Below are positions 45,409 to 54,665 of a stretch of DNA of 64,000 nt, one piece after another. The translations under genes were made by a program, and so were the position numbers. Position 1 is the first letter of the stretch, and each line of letters starts with the position of its first letter. Below the pieces are notes generated by a model that was not told the origin of the DNA, made no database searches, and saw only the letters and a list, made by a program, of their open reading frames with translations. Location: the NCBI RefSeq assembly GCF_003855255.1, contig NZ_CP034072.1:2905906-2969905 (forward strand). Reading direction: 5' to 3'. This stretch comes from Mycolicibacterium nivoides. GTDB taxonomy: Bacteria; Actinomycetota; Actinomycetes; Mycobacteriales; Mycobacteriaceae.

Positions 45409-45437
45409 GCGTCAATGGTCTCAGGCCCGCAGAAACC

Positions 45438-46475
45438 TCACCAGGTGGCCTCTCGAATGTATTCGCCGATCTGGCGCAACGAGCGCTTGGCTTCGGACAC
45501 CAGAGGCGACGCGAGCTGGAAGACATGCATCTGACCGGGCCAGATCCGGAGCTCGACGGGAACCCCGGCGGCGGCCAGCATGTGCGCGGCCTTTCGCGCA
45601 TCGCTGAGCAGAACCTCCGAGCCCGACGCGTGGATCAGCGTGCGGGGCAGACCGGACTCGACATGATCGAGCGGCTCGTAGACCTGCTCGCCCTTGCGCT
45701 TGGCCGCGGCCTCGATGAGTTCGACGAGGGCATCGAAGGCCTTGGCCGGGAACATCGCGTCGGTGTGCATGTTCGGGTGGTTGGCCCGCGACTCGTTGTC
45801 GATCTCGAACAGCGGCGACATCGTCACCAACGCGGCAGGCATCTCGCCCTCTTCGACCAGGCGCTCGGCCAGCGCCAGCGACAGGTAGCCGCCCGCTGAG
45901 TCGCCGGCCAGCACGATCTGGTCCGGCTCGTAGCCGGTCAGCCGCAGCCAGCGGTAAGCGTCGTAACAGTCGTCGATCGCGGTGCCTACCGAGTGCTTGG
46001 GAACCATCCGGTAATCGACCACGAGCACCGGGCTGTCGGCATATCCCGACAGAGCCGTGACGATCCCCGAGTGCGTGTTGGCCCCGCAGGCCAGGAACGC
46101 ACCGCCGTGCAGGTACAGGATGATGCTGCGTTTCCCGTCGGCGGGAAGCACACCGTCGGCGCGCACGAGCTGTGCCTTGCAGTTGGGCAGCGCGATGGTG
46201 GCCTTGATGGTCCCGGGCACCGGCCGGATCAGCCGGGCGGCGAAATTGACCAACCCGAACGGCCACGGCAGATGCGGTACGTGGCTACCAATTGCCAAGG
46301 TCGGCTTGATTGTCAGCATGGCCGCCAGCGAAACCAATCGGCCTGCCAGGCTCGGGCCGTCCTCGACCACCTCGACGGGTGCGCCGTCACTGACCGGAAA
46401 CCTACGCCCGCGGTGGGCCCTAGCTGGGCTTATGCCAGCATGATGAGACCTGGATACCTTGCTCGGTGCAGTCAT
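45438..46475 (-). CDS. lipU: HSL-family esterase/lipase LipU
   Basis: A 345-residue alpha/beta hydrolase of the hormone-sensitive-lipase family: oxyanion motif YLHGGAF, nucleophile elbow GDSAGG, a later DVESGLPRTLIHASGSEVLLSD stretch with the acid, and His in GQMHVFQL. Hydrolyses short to medium acyl esters (family knowledge). ATG at 46475 is chosen for AGGAAG eight bases upstream; a GTG at 46481 is in the same frame. Located upstream of cbs, as Rv1076 is. Confidence 0.9.
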   Translation of the reverse strand: MTAPSKVSRSHHAGISPARAHRGRRFPVSDGAPVEVVEDGPSLAGRLVSLAAMLTIKPTLAIGSHVPHLPWPFGLVNFAARLIRPVPGTIKATIALPNCKAQLVRADGVLPADGKRSIILYLHGGAFLACGANTHSGIVTALSGYADSPVLVVDYRMVPKHSVGTAIDDCYDAYRWLRLTGYEPDQIVLAGDSAGGYLSLALAERLVEEGEMPAALVTMSPLFEIDNESRANHPNMHTDAMFPAKAFDALVELIEAAAKRKGEQVYEPLDHVESGLPRTLIHASGSEVLLSDARKAAHMLAAAGVPVELRIWPGQMHVFQLASPLVSEAKRSLRQIGEYIREATW

Positions 46476-46667
46476 CGCCACCACTTCCTACGTCTTTGTA
46501 GTGCTAGGTGAGCTTCGTCACTCAGACAACCCGGGTAACTTAGCTTGACATCCGTAAACAGTTCAACAGTCAAATAAACTGAATTGATACCGGACTTGAT
46601 ACAGCACCGTGATCGCCACGCTGAGGCGCCACGCAGAGAACCCGTCTGATCCACTTAGACTGATCAC
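46476..46667. promoter_or_regulatory. Divergent promoter region lipU / SGNH hydrolase
   Basis: 192 bp between divergent starts. It contains ACCCGGGT at 46529-46536 within ACAACCCGGGTAACTT, which shares AACCCGGGT with the desA2 operator, and TTGACA at 46545-46550 as a possible -35 with no convincing -10. The AT-rich stretch 46550-46600 is unusual for this genome and fits a promoter. Confidence 0.4.
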
Positions 46668-47642
46668 GTGGGTTCAAGCCGAAGTGCTCCTCACGTGCGC
46701 GTCCCGCGCCGTTCGACCATCGCCCTCGCCGCTGCGGCGGGGTTGGCGTCTACTGGATCGGCCTATATCGGAGCACGCAACCTGCTGAATGGGCAGGCCG
46801 ACAAGGCCCGCCAGGTCATACCCAAATCGTGGGACATCCCGCCCCGCGCCGACGGTGTGTATGTCCCCGGCGGCGGCCCGGTCGAGAAGTGGGAACGCGG
46901 AGTCCCCTTCGACGTGCACCTGATGATCTTCGGCGACTCCACGGCGACCGGATACGGCTGCCACGTCCCCGATGAGGTGCCGGGCGTCTTGATCGCGCGC
47001 GGCGTAGCCGAGCAGCTCAACAAGCGAGTCCGCTTGAGTACCAAGGCGATTGTCGGCGCCACGTCCAAGGGGTTGTCCGGCCAGATCGACGCCATGTTCG
47101 TGGCGGGGCCGCCACCGGATGCCGCGGTGATCATGATCGGCGCCAACGACATCACCAAACCCAACGGCATCGGGGCCTCGGCGCACCGGCTGGGCGCCGC
47201 GGTACGCCGGCTGCGCTCGGCGGGAGCCGTCGTCGTGGTCGGCACCTGCCCGGACTTCGGCGTGATCACCGCGATCCCGCAGCCGCTGCGCTGGTACGCC
47301 CGCACCCGCGGCCTGCGTCTGGCCCGCGCCCAGGCGGGGGTGGTACGGGCCGCAGGCGGCTTTCCCGTGCCGTTCTCCGATCTGCTGGCACCGGAGTTCT
47401 ACAAGGCCCCTGACCTGCTGTTCTCCGAGGACATGTTCCATCCGTCGGCGGCAGGCTACGCACTGGCGGCCAAGCAGTTGCTACCCGCGCTGTGCACTGT
47501 TCTCGGCGAGTGGGACGGTGACGCGGCGCTGGAATCCGGGGCCGCCGACACCCGGACACTGCTGACCCGGCTGGGCGGGGTCAGCAGGCTGTGGCGCCGC
47601 TCAACCGGGGTGCCCGCACCCATCGTGGTGCACGCGGGCTAG
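46668..47642 (+). CDS. SGNH/GDSL-family hydrolase (Rv1075c-like)
   Basis: A 324-residue exported or membrane-tethered esterase: N-terminal hydrophobic segment (STIALAAAAGLASTGSAYI), then the SGNH blocks FGDSTATGYG (catalytic Ser), GANDITKP (Asn), and DMFHPSAAGYALAA (Asp/His). Family members hydrolyse acyl esters, often on cell-envelope molecules; the substrate here is unknown. GTG start at 46668. Divergent from lipU, 44 bp upstream of fadA3. Confidence 0.9.
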   Translation: MGSSRSAPHVRVPRRSTIALAAAAGLASTGSAYIGARNLLNGQADKARQVIPKSWDIPPRADGVYVPGGGPVEKWERGVPFDVHLMIFGDSTATGYGCHVPDEVPGVLIARGVAEQLNKRVRLSTKAIVGATSKGLSGQIDAMFVAGPPPDAAVIMIGANDITKPNGIGASAHRLGAAVRRLRSAGAVVVVGTCPDFGVITAIPQPLRWYARTRGLRLARAQAGVVRAAGGFPVPFSDLLAPEFYKAPDLLFSEDMFHPSAAGYALAAKQLLPALCTVLGEWDGDAALESGAADTRTLLTRLGGVSRLWRRSTGVPAPIVVHAG

Positions 47643-47686
47643 TTTCAATCTGAGTTTTCTAAGCCATTCGATCAGCAGGAGCCGTC

Positions 47687-48904
47687 ATGCCTGAAGCCGT
47701 CATCGTTGCCACTGCCCGCTCACCGATCGGCCGGGCCGTCAAGGGCTCGCTGGCCACCATGCGTCCCGACGACCTGGCCGCGCAGATGGTGCGCGCCGTG
47801 TTGGACAAGGTGCCGTCGCTGGATCCCAGGGACATCGACGACCTGATGATGGGCTGCGCCCAGCCCGCCGGTGAGGCCGGCTACAACATCGCCCGCGCCG
47901 TGGCCGTCGAGCTCGGCTACGACTTCCTGCCCGGCACAACCGTCAATCGGTACTGCTCGTCGTCACTGCAGACCACCCGGATGGCCTTCCACGCCATCAA
48001 GGCCGGCGAGGGCGACGTGTTCATCTCCGCGGGTGTCGAGACGGTGTCGCGCTTCGGCGTCGGCGCCGCCGACGGTGCCCCGAACAGCAAGAACGCGTTG
48101 TTCGAAGAGGCGCAGGCGCGCACGATCACGCAGGCCGAGGGCGACATCAAGTGGCATGACCCGCGCGAAGACGGCCTCATCCCGGACGTCTACATCGCCA
48201 TGGGTCAGACCGCCGAGAACGTCGCCACCTACACCGGTATCAGCCGGGAGGACCAGGACCACTGGGGCGTGCGGTCGCAGAACCGCGCGGAAGAGGCCAT
48301 CAAGAACGGGTTCTTCGAGCGCGAGATCGTCCCCGTGACGCTGCCCGACGGCACCGTGGTCTCCACCGACGACGGCCCGCGGGCCGGCACCACCTACGAG
48401 AAGATCAGCCAGCTCAAGCCGGTGTTCCGGCCCAACGGCACCATCACCGCGGGTAACGCGTGCCCGCTGAACGACGGCGCAGCCGCCGTCGTCATCATGA
48501 GCGACACCAAGGCCAAGGAGCTGGGCCTCACGCCGCTGGCCCGGATCGTGTCCACCGGGGTGTCCGGTCTGTCGCCGGAGATCATGGGCCTCGGCCCGAT
48601 CGAGGCCATCAAGAAGGCCCTCGGCAAGGCGGGCAAGAAGATCTCCGATATCGACCTGGTCGAGATCAACGAGGCATTCGCGGTGCAGGTGCTCGGCTCG
48701 GCTCGGGAACTCGGCATCGACGAGGACAAGTTGAACGTCTCCGGCGGCGCGATCGCGCTGGGTCACCCGTTCGGCATGACCGGTGCCCGCATCACCGCCA
48801 CGCTGCTGAACAACCTGTCCACCTACGACAAGACCTTCGGCGTCGAGTCCATGTGTGTCGGTGGCGGCCAGGGTATGGCGATGGTTGTGGAGCGCCTCTC
48901 CTAA
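47687..48904 (+). CDS. fadA3: Acetyl-CoA acetyltransferase/thiolase FadA3
   Basis: Thiolase for the last step of beta-oxidation or for acetoacetyl-CoA exchange. The 405-residue protein has the nucleophile Cys90 in NRYCSSSLQT, the general-base His in GHPFGMTGAR, and the second Cys390 in CVGGGQGMA. The start at 47687 follows AGGAG. Corresponds to Rv1074c. A hairpin terminator follows. Confidence 0.94.
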   Translation: MPEAVIVATARSPIGRAVKGSLATMRPDDLAAQMVRAVLDKVPSLDPRDIDDLMMGCAQPAGEAGYNIARAVAVELGYDFLPGTTVNRYCSSSLQTTRMAFHAIKAGEGDVFISAGVETVSRFGVGAADGAPNSKNALFEEAQARTITQAEGDIKWHDPREDGLIPDVYIAMGQTAENVATYTGISREDQDHWGVRSQNRAEEAIKNGFFEREIVPVTLPDGTVVSTDDGPRAGTTYEKISQLKPVFRPNGTITAGNACPLNDGAAAVVIMSDTKAKELGLTPLARIVSTGVSGLSPEIMGLGPIEAIKKALGKAGKKISDIDLVEINEAFAVQVLGSARELGIDEDKLNVSGGAIALGHPFGMTGARITATLLNNLSTYDKTFGVESMCVGGGQGMAMVVERLS

Positions 48905-48916
48905 TTTCGTTCTCGC

Positions 48917-48972
48917 CGAGTCTGCGTACAGATCGCGAAATCGCGTGAAATCGCGATCTGTGCGCAGGCTCG
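48917..48972. terminator. 22-bp hairpin, bidirectional terminator after fadA3
   Basis: Arms 48917-48938 and 48951-48972 pair along 22 bp with two G-U wobbles; the loop is 12 nt. It lies 12 bp beyond the fadA3 stop and 6 bp from the stop of the converging gene. The outer sequence CGAG(T/C)CTGCG resembles the arms of other gene-end hairpins here. Confidence 0.78.
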
Positions 48973-48978
48973 CTGCAC

Positions 48979-49839
48979 TCACGGCAGGGTGGCTTGCCTA
49001 TCAGCGAGTGCGTCACGAACCCGCCGCAGAATCTCGGGCGGCCGGTCCTCTGCCACCACTCTGACGACGATCCAGCCCATCCGCTCCAGCTCGGCTGTGC
49101 GGCGGATGTCCTTCACGTACTGCATGCGATCACTGCGATGCTGGTCCCCGTCGTACTCCACCGCGATCATCCACTCGGCCCAACCCATGTCGAGGTAGGC
49201 GAACGGGTAGCCATTTGCCCCCAGCACCGGGATCTGGGTCTGCGGGCGCGGCAGCCCGTCGTCGATGAGGAGCAGACGCAGCCAGGTTTCCTTCGGGGAC
49301 TGGGACCCTGCATCGAGCATCGGAAGCACCCTCTCGAGTTGGCGCAGTCCGCGGGCTCCACGATGCCGGGCAGCCACTTCTTCGACATCGCAAACCTTCA
49401 AACCCGTTGCCCTGGCGAGGGAATCGAGCCGAGCCACCGCACGACCGATCCCGGGTGTGCGGCCGATGTCGAAGGCGGTCCGCTCCGGTGTTGTCACGGG
49501 AAGTTCGTGGGCCTGTCCGATCTCGGTCGGCTGCAAGCGCATCGCGGATGTCCGCACGCCGCGCGGGCTCCTGGCATTGACCCAGATCAACTCGATCGGC
49601 GCGGACTCATCGACCCATTTCGCCCCGTGCAGGGCCGCCGCGGTAGTACCCGCCAGCACTCCCTGGCGGTGCGACCACAACCATGCTGCCCTGGCCCGGT
49701 CGACCAGCCCCGGGCTGAAGTCCCGGGCCACATAGACATCGGGCAGGACGGCACGGAAGTTCGCCCGCAACTGATGCTTGCGGATCAGACCGGCCCGCAA
49801 CGCTTCTGAGCCGATGAACGGACTGTCGAAGATGCTCAC
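48979..49839 (-). CDS. DUF559 endonuclease-like protein with AbiEi-like N-terminus
   Basis: A 286-residue protein. The N-terminal half (IRKHQLRANFRAVLPDVYVARDFSP... QGVLAGTTAAALHGAKW) resembles the AbiEi antitoxin-type winged-helix domain; the C-terminal half has the DUF559 core AVEYDGDQHRSDRMQYVKDIRRTAELERMGWIVVRV, a PD-(D/E)xK/Vsr-like nuclease pattern with Glu/Asp before GDQH. DNA or RNA cleavage is possible but not proven. Similar proteins are common in mycobacteria (Rv1073-like). Convergent with fadA3. Confidence 0.8.
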   Translation of the reverse strand: MSIFDSPFIGSEALRAGLIRKHQLRANFRAVLPDVYVARDFSPGLVDRARAAWLWSHRQGVLAGTTAAALHGAKWVDESAPIELIWVNARSPRGVRTSAMRLQPTEIGQAHELPVTTPERTAFDIGRTPGIGRAVARLDSLARATGLKVCDVEEVAARHRGARGLRQLERVLPMLDAGSQSPKETWLRLLLIDDGLPRPQTQIPVLGANGYPFAYLDMGWAEWMIAVEYDGDQHRSDRMQYVKDIRRTAELERMGWIVVRVVAEDRPPEILRRVRDALADRQATLP

Positions 49840-49941
49840 GGTGTCGACGGTGCGAGGCGTCGCCGACAGCCACTGTTCACGAGAGCGCCGGCCAGCTTAT
49901 GGCTGTGGATGAAATCGACTCTGTGTACAGGTCTTCGAGCC

Positions 49942-50027
49942 TGCGCTCAGAGCGTGTTTGCGCGCAATTTCACGCCCTCAGCGCAGACTCGGCACTCCCA
50001 ACGCAGACTCGGCACGCTCTGAGCGCA
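49942..50027. repeat. Nested inverted and direct repeats between DUF559 and BI-1 genes
   Basis: A perfect 15-bp inverted repeat TGCGCTCAGAGCGTG / CACGCTCTGAGCGCA (49942-49956 and 50013-50027) encloses two copies of the 14-mer CGCAGACTCGGCAC (49982-49995 and 50002-50015, period 20). The same 14-mer complement, CGAGTCTGCG, appears in the fadA3 hairpin arm. It lies about 100 bp upstream of the DUF559 start. Confidence 0.7.
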
Positions 50028-50042
50028 CCGTCGGCGCAAAAT

Positions 50043-50079
50043 CCAAAAGAAAAAGGCGCCCGCAATCGCGGACGCCTTT
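50043..50079 (-). terminator. Intrinsic terminator of the BI-1 family gene
   Basis: Stem AAAGGCGTCCGCG / GCGGGCGCCTTT (minus strand, 50052-50079) followed on the minus strand by TTTTTCTTTTGG. It begins 16 bp past the stop at 50095. This is the only hairpin in the window with a clear T-tract of the classical type. Confidence 0.88.
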
Positions 50080-50094
50080 CTCGGGGCAGGGTTG

Positions 50095-50943
50095 CTAGTC
50101 GTTGTTGAAGTACGACAGCAACCGCAGGATCTCGATGTACAGCCAGACCAGGGTGACGGTCAGGCCCAGGGCGATGCCCCACGCGGCCTTCTCCGGCGCG
50201 CCGGCACGGACCATCTGGTCGGCAGCGTCGAAGTCGATCAGGAAGCTGAACGCCGCCAGGCCGATGCACAGCAGCGAGAAGCCGATAGCGAGCATGCCGC
50301 CGTCACGCAAGCCCAGGCCTGCACCGCCGCCGACGCCGAAGATCGCCAGGACGAAGTTGAGCAACATCAGCGCCAGGACGCCGAACATTCCGGCGACGAT
50401 CATGCGGGTGAACTTCGGTGTCACGCGGATGGCACCGGTCTTGTAGACGACCAGCATGCCGAAGAACACGCCCATGGTGCCGACGATCGCCTGCGCGATC
50501 ATGCCGACGCCGCCGACCGAGGCGATGTTGGCGATGATGAACGAAATGGCACCGAGGAACAGGCCCTCCAGCGCGGCGTAGCTCAGCACGATGGCGGGGC
50601 TGTCCTGCTTGCGACCGAACGTCGCAACGAGGACGAGCGCCAATCCACCGAGCCCACCCACGAGGGCGAACGGCGTCGCCAGTGCGAGGTTGCCGGCCAC
50701 CAGCACGTAGGAGATGACGCCGACGACCGAAAGCACAGCGAGGGTGATGCCGGTCTTGGTGACGACGTCATCGATGGTCAGCGGCCGGGAAACACCGGTC
50801 TGCGGCTGCTCCAGGTACTCCTGCGCGTAGGGCTGCGCATGCACCTGCTGTGCACCGTAGCCTGCGGCTCCGGTACCGAATTGTGCGTATCCGCCCTGCT
50901 GTTTCGGCAGGCTGCGGAATACCGGGTTGCTGGATTCGCGCAC
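50095..50943 (-). CDS. Bax inhibitor-1/YccA-family membrane protein (Rv1072-like)
   Basis: A 282-residue protein with a Gln/Tyr/Gly-rich cytosolic N-terminus (about 1-55) and seven predicted transmembrane helices carrying the BI-1 pattern (FALVGGLGGLALVLVATF, SYAALEGLFLGAISF, and a late FDAADQMV acidic pair near the pore). Family members leak or transport Ca2+/H+; the bacterial role is unclear. GTG start at 50943. Confidence 0.87.
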   Translation of the reverse strand: MRESSNPVFRSLPKQQGGYAQFGTGAAGYGAQQVHAQPYAQEYLEQPQTGVSRPLTIDDVVTKTGITLAVLSVVGVISYVLVAGNLALATPFALVGGLGGLALVLVATFGRKQDSPAIVLSYAALEGLFLGAISFIIANIASVGGVGMIAQAIVGTMGVFFGMLVVYKTGAIRVTPKFTRMIVAGMFGVLALMLLNFVLAIFGVGGGAGLGLRDGGMLAIGFSLLCIGLAAFSFLIDFDAADQMVRAGAPEKAAWGIALGLTVTLVWLYIEILRLLSYFNND

Positions 50944-51118
50944 CGTCGGGTTCCTCTCCTATGAAGATGTTCGCTTACGAACTACTAGCTCAACGATCGA
51001 TGTTCCTGGCGGGTTCCCGTGGAGGCCAAAAGACTCCCAGGAAACTTCCAGGTTTGATCTTGAGGCAAACCCTACCCGTAGCGCACCGTCCCCGGGGGGC
51101 CGAACTAGATTGCAACTC
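50944..51118. other. Divergent intergenic region BI-1 / echA9
   Basis: 175 bp with the two start regions. No operator or strong promoter is recognised. A frame open from 50927 into echA9 is not supported as coding. Confidence 0.4.
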
Positions 51119-52168
51119 GTGACCGAAAACGAGGACGTCCTAGTAAGTGTCCGCAACGGCGTCGGCATCCTCACGCTGAACCGGCCCAAGGCGATCAACT
51201 CGCTCAACGATGCGATGGTCGCCGGCATGTCCGAGGCGCTGCACGCCTGGGAGGACGACGAGGCAGTTCATACCGTGCTGCTGACCGGTTCCGGCGAACG
51301 CGGCCTGTGCGCGGGCGGCGACGTGGTGGCGCTCTATCACAGCGCCCGGGAGGGCGGCGCCGACGCACGCCGGTTCTGGTACGACGAATACCTGCTCAAT
51401 GCCTACATCGGCAGCTATCCCAAGCCATACGTGGCCTTGATGGACGGCATCGTGATGGGCGGCGGCGTTGGCGTCGCGTCCCATGGCAGCGTCCGCATCG
51501 CCACCGACACCACGAAGATGGCGATGCCCGAGGTCGGCATCGGCTTCATCCCCGACGTCGGTGGCACCTATCTCCTGTCACGGGCTCCCGGTGCGCTGGG
51601 ATTGCACGCCGCGCTCACCGGTGCACCGTTCTCCGGGGCCGACGCGATCGCCATGGGTTTCGCCGATCACTACGTGCCCCATGACAAGCTGGCCGCCTTC
51701 GCCGAGTCCGTCATCGCCGACGGCATCCAGAACGCCCTGGCCACCTACGCCATCGAACCGCCCGCCAGCCCACTGCTGGAACAGCGCGGCTGGATCGACG
51801 AGTGCTACGCCGGAGACACCGTGGCCGACATCCTCGCCGCGCTGGGCGGCCATGACGCACCCGCCGCCCGCGATGCCGCGAAGCTCATCGCCACCCGCTC
51901 CCCCATCGCCCTGGCCGTCACGCTGGAAGCGGTGCGCCGGGCGGCCAAGCTGGAGACACTGGAGGACGTGCTGCGCCAGGAATACCGGACCTCGTGCGCG
52001 TCGGTGAAATCCCATGATTTCGTCGAGGGCATCCGGGCCCAGCTCGTCGACAAAGACCGCAACCCGCAGTGGTCCCCCGCCTCGATCGCAGCGGTCACCC
52101 CCGCCGATGTCGAGGCGTACTTCGTTCCGGCAGACCCCGACCTGACCTTCCAGGAGGAGAACAAATGA
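51119..52168 (+). CDS. echA9: 3-hydroxyisobutyryl-CoA hydrolase-type crotonase (EchA9)
   Basis: A 349-residue crotonase-fold protein of the ECH_2 class, which hydrolyses 3-hydroxyisobutyryl-CoA in valine catabolism: [18 protein letters not shown] (oxyanion), [43 protein letters not shown] and [19 protein letters not shown]. Length exceeds that of simple enoyl-CoA hydratases and fits the hydrolase. GTG at 51119 (VTENEDVLV). Its stop overlaps the echA8 start by 4 bp (ATGA). Corresponds to Rv1071c. Confidence 0.9.
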   Translation: MTENEDVLVSVRNGVGILTLNRPKAINSLNDAMVAGMSEALHAWEDDEAVHTVLLTGSGERGLCAGGDVVALYHSAREGGADARRFWYDEYLLNAYIGSYPKPYVALMDGIVMGGGVGVASHGSVRIATDTTKMAMPEVGIGFIPDVGGTYLLSRAPGALGLHAALTGAPFSGADAIAMGFADHYVPHDKLAAFAESVIADGIQNALATYAIEPPASPLLEQRGWIDECYAGDTVADILAALGGHDAPAARDAAKLIATRSPIALAVTLEAVRRAAKLETLEDVLRQEYRTSCASVKSHDFVEGIRAQLVDKDRNPQWSPASIAAVTPADVEAYFVPADPDLTFQEENK

Positions 52169-52941
52169 GTGAGTTCGAGACCATCCTCGTGACCCGCGTC
52201 GAGCGGGTCGCCACCATCACGCTGAACCGGCCCAAGGCGCTCAACGCGCTCAACACCCAGGTCATGACCGAAGTGACCACCGCCGCAGCCGAACTCGACC
52301 GTGACCCGAGCGTCGGCGCCATCATCGTCACCGGCAACGAGAAGGCCTTCGCCGCCGGGGCCGACATCAAGGAGATGGCCGAGCTGTCGTTCGCCGACGT
52401 GTACTCGGCCGACTTCTTCGAGCTGTGGTCGAAGTTCGCCGCCACCCGCACCCCGACCATCGCCGCGGTCGCCGGGTACGCGCTGGGCGGCGGCTGCGAG
52501 CTGGCGATGATGTGCGACATCCTGATCGCCGCGGATTCGGCCAAGTTCGGTCAGCCCGAGATCAAGCTGGGTGTACTGCCGGGCATGGGCGGTTCGCAGC
52601 GGCTGACGCGGGCGATCGGCAAGGCCAAGGCGATGGATCTGATCCTCACCGGCCGCACCATCGACGCCGTGGAAGCCGAGCGCGCCGGCCTGGTTTCGCG
52701 CCTGGTGCCCGCGGATTCACTGATCGACGAGGCACTTGCCGTGGCCGAGACCATCGCCGGGATGTCGCTGTCGGCATCCCGGATGGCCAAGGAAGCGGTC
52801 AACCGCGCCTTCGAGTCCACCCTGGCCGAGGGATTGCTCTACGAGCGCAGGCTGTTCCACTCGGCGTTCGCCACTGCCGATCAGAAGGAAGGCATGGCGG
52901 CGTTCTCGGAGAAGCGCGCCGCAAACTTCACCCATCGCTAA
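52165..52941 (+). CDS. echA8: Enoyl-CoA hydratase EchA8
   Basis: Hydrates trans-2-enoyl-CoA in beta-oxidation. The 258-residue protein has both catalytic glutamates of true hydratases, Glu112 in GGGCELA and Glu132 in GQPEIKLGV, and the oxyanion motif [14 protein letters not shown] overlaps the echA9 stop; GGAGGAG lies upstream. Corresponds to Rv1070c. Confidence 0.94.
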   Translation: MSEFETILVTRVERVATITLNRPKALNALNTQVMTEVTTAAAELDRDPSVGAIIVTGNEKAFAAGADIKEMAELSFADVYSADFFELWSKFAATRTPTIAAVAGYALGGGCELAMMCDILIAADSAKFGQPEIKLGVLPGMGGSQRLTRAIGKAKAMDLILTGRTIDAVEAERAGLVSRLVPADSLIDEALAVAETIAGMSLSASRMAKEAVNRAFESTLAEGLLYERRLFHSAFATADQKEGMAAFSEKRAANFTHR

Positions 52942-52950
52942 AGTCGACGG

Positions 52951-54651
52951 GTGACCGAGACCGCCGAACCCGAGGCCGACGCACCCGAAGTCCAGTCAGG
53001 TGACGCAGACAAACCTGTCTGGTGGGCGCGTCATTACACGTTCTTCGGGACGGCGCTCGGTCTGGTCTTCGTCTGGTTCTCGCTGACGCCGTCGCTGCTG
53101 CCCCGCGGCCCGCTGTTCCAGGGCCTGGTCAGCGGCGCGGCGGGTGCGACCGGTTATGGGCTGGGCGTGTTCGGGGTGTGGCTGGTGCGCTACATGCGTT
53201 CGGCGGAAACCAGTCCGCGGGCACCGAAGTGGGCCTGGCTGTCCCTGCTGGCCGTCGGCATCGTCGGCCAGGTCCTGATGATCGTCTACTTCCACGTCTG
53301 GCAGGACGAGATCCGCGACTTCATGGGTGTGCCCCGGCTGAAGTTCTGGGATCACCCGTTGACGGCGGTGCTGTCGATCGTGGTGTTGTTCGCATTCGTC
53401 GAGCTGGGCCAGCTGATCGGCAGGCTGGTGCGGTTCCTGGATCGCAAGCTGGATCGCTTTCTGCCGCCACGGGTTTCGGCCGTTGTGGTGGTGGCGTTGC
53501 TGCTGGCGCTCAGCATCGCGTTGCTGAACGGTGTGGTGGTCCGGGTGGCGATGGACACCATCAACCGGACATTCGCGGCCGTCAACGACGAGAACGATCC
53601 CGACTTCCCCGCCCCGATGTCACCCCTACGCTCAGGCGGCCCGCAGTCGCTTGCCAGCTGGGAATCGCTGGGCCATCAGGGTCGAGTTTTCGTCTCGGCC
53701 GGCCCTACCGTGCAACAACTTTCGCGGTTCAGCGGCAAACCAGCGGTCGAACCGATCCGGGCCTACGCCGGCCTGCATTCCGCTGACGGCATCAAGGCCA
53801 CGGCGGCGTTGGCCGCCGAGGAACTACAGCGCACCGGCGGCCTGAACCGCGCAGTGATCGCAGTGGCCACCACGACGGGCACAGGCTGGATCAACGAGGC
53901 CGAGGCCTCGGCGCTGGAGTACATGTACAACGGCAACACCGCGATCGTCTCGATGCAGTACTCGTTCCTGCCGAGCTGGCTGTCGTTCCTGGTCGACCAG
54001 GAGAACGCGCGCCAGGCCGGACAGGCGCTGTTCGAGGCCGTCGACGCGTTGGTCCGTGCGATGCCCGAGGACAAGCGGCCCAAGCTGGTGGTGTTCGGGG
54101 AAAGCCTGGGATCGTTCGGCGGCGAGGCACCGTTCCTGTCGCTGAACAATCTGGTCGCCCGCACCGACGGCGCGCTGTTCTCGGGCCCGACGTTCAAGAA
54201 CACCATCTGGACGACGCTGACCCGCGATCGCGACGCCGGTTCACCAGAGTGGCTGCCCATCTACGACAACGGTGAGAACGTCCGATTCGTCGCGAAAGAC
54301 GAGAATCTGAACCGGCCCGACGCGCCTTGGTCCCACCCCCGCGCGGTGTATCTGCAGCACGCGTCCGACCCGATCTCCTGGTGGACGCCCGACCTGCTGT
54401 TCGCCAAGCCGGACTGGCTGCGGGAACCCCGTGGGTATGACGTGTCCCGCCGCATGGAGTGGATTCCGGTGGTGACGTTCCTTCAGGTGTCAGCCGACAT
54501 GGCAGTGGCCGTGGACGTTCCCGACGGGCACGGCCACGTCTATGTGCAGAACGTGGCCGATGCGTGGGCCGCGGTGCTGCAGCCGCCGGGGTGGACACCG
54601 GAGATGACCGCAAAGCTGCGCCCGATGCTGAGCAGCAACGAGAACGCCTGA
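52951..54651 (+). CDS. Membrane alpha/beta-hydrolase family protein (Rv1069c-like)
   Basis: A 566-residue protein with four or five N-terminal transmembrane helices (about 30-205, including SLTPSLLPRGPLFQGLVSGAAGATGYGLG) and a soluble C-terminal alpha/beta-hydrolase domain with the elbow GESLG (Ser385). Similar Rv1069c proteins are conserved in mycobacteria; substrate unknown, possibly a lipid of the envelope. GTG start 9 bp after echA8, so they may share a transcript. Confidence 0.86.
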   Translation: MTETAEPEADAPEVQSGDADKPVWWARHYTFFGTALGLVFVWFSLTPSLLPRGPLFQGLVSGAAGATGYGLGVFGVWLVRYMRSAETSPRAPKWAWLSLLAVGIVGQVLMIVYFHVWQDEIRDFMGVPRLKFWDHPLTAVLSIVVLFAFVELGQLIGRLVRFLDRKLDRFLPPRVSAVVVVALLLALSIALLNGVVVRVAMDTINRTFAAVNDENDPDFPAPMSPLRSGGPQSLASWESLGHQGRVFVSAGPTVQQLSRFSGKPAVEPIRAYAGLHSADGIKATAALAAEELQRTGGLNRAVIAVATTTGTGWINEAEASALEYMYNGNTAIVSMQYSFLPSWLSFLVDQENARQAGQALFEAVDALVRAMPEDKRPKLVVFGESLGSFGGEAPFLSLNNLVARTDGALFSGPTFKNTIWTTLTRDRDAGSPEWLPIYDNGENVRFVAKDENLNRPDAPWSHPRAVYLQHASDPISWWTPDLLFAKPDWLREPRGYDVSRRMEWIPVVTFLQVSADMAVAVDVPDGHGHVYVQNVADAWAAVLQPPGWTPEMTAKLRPMLSSNENA

Positions 54652-54665
54652 GCGCCGGCGGCGGT

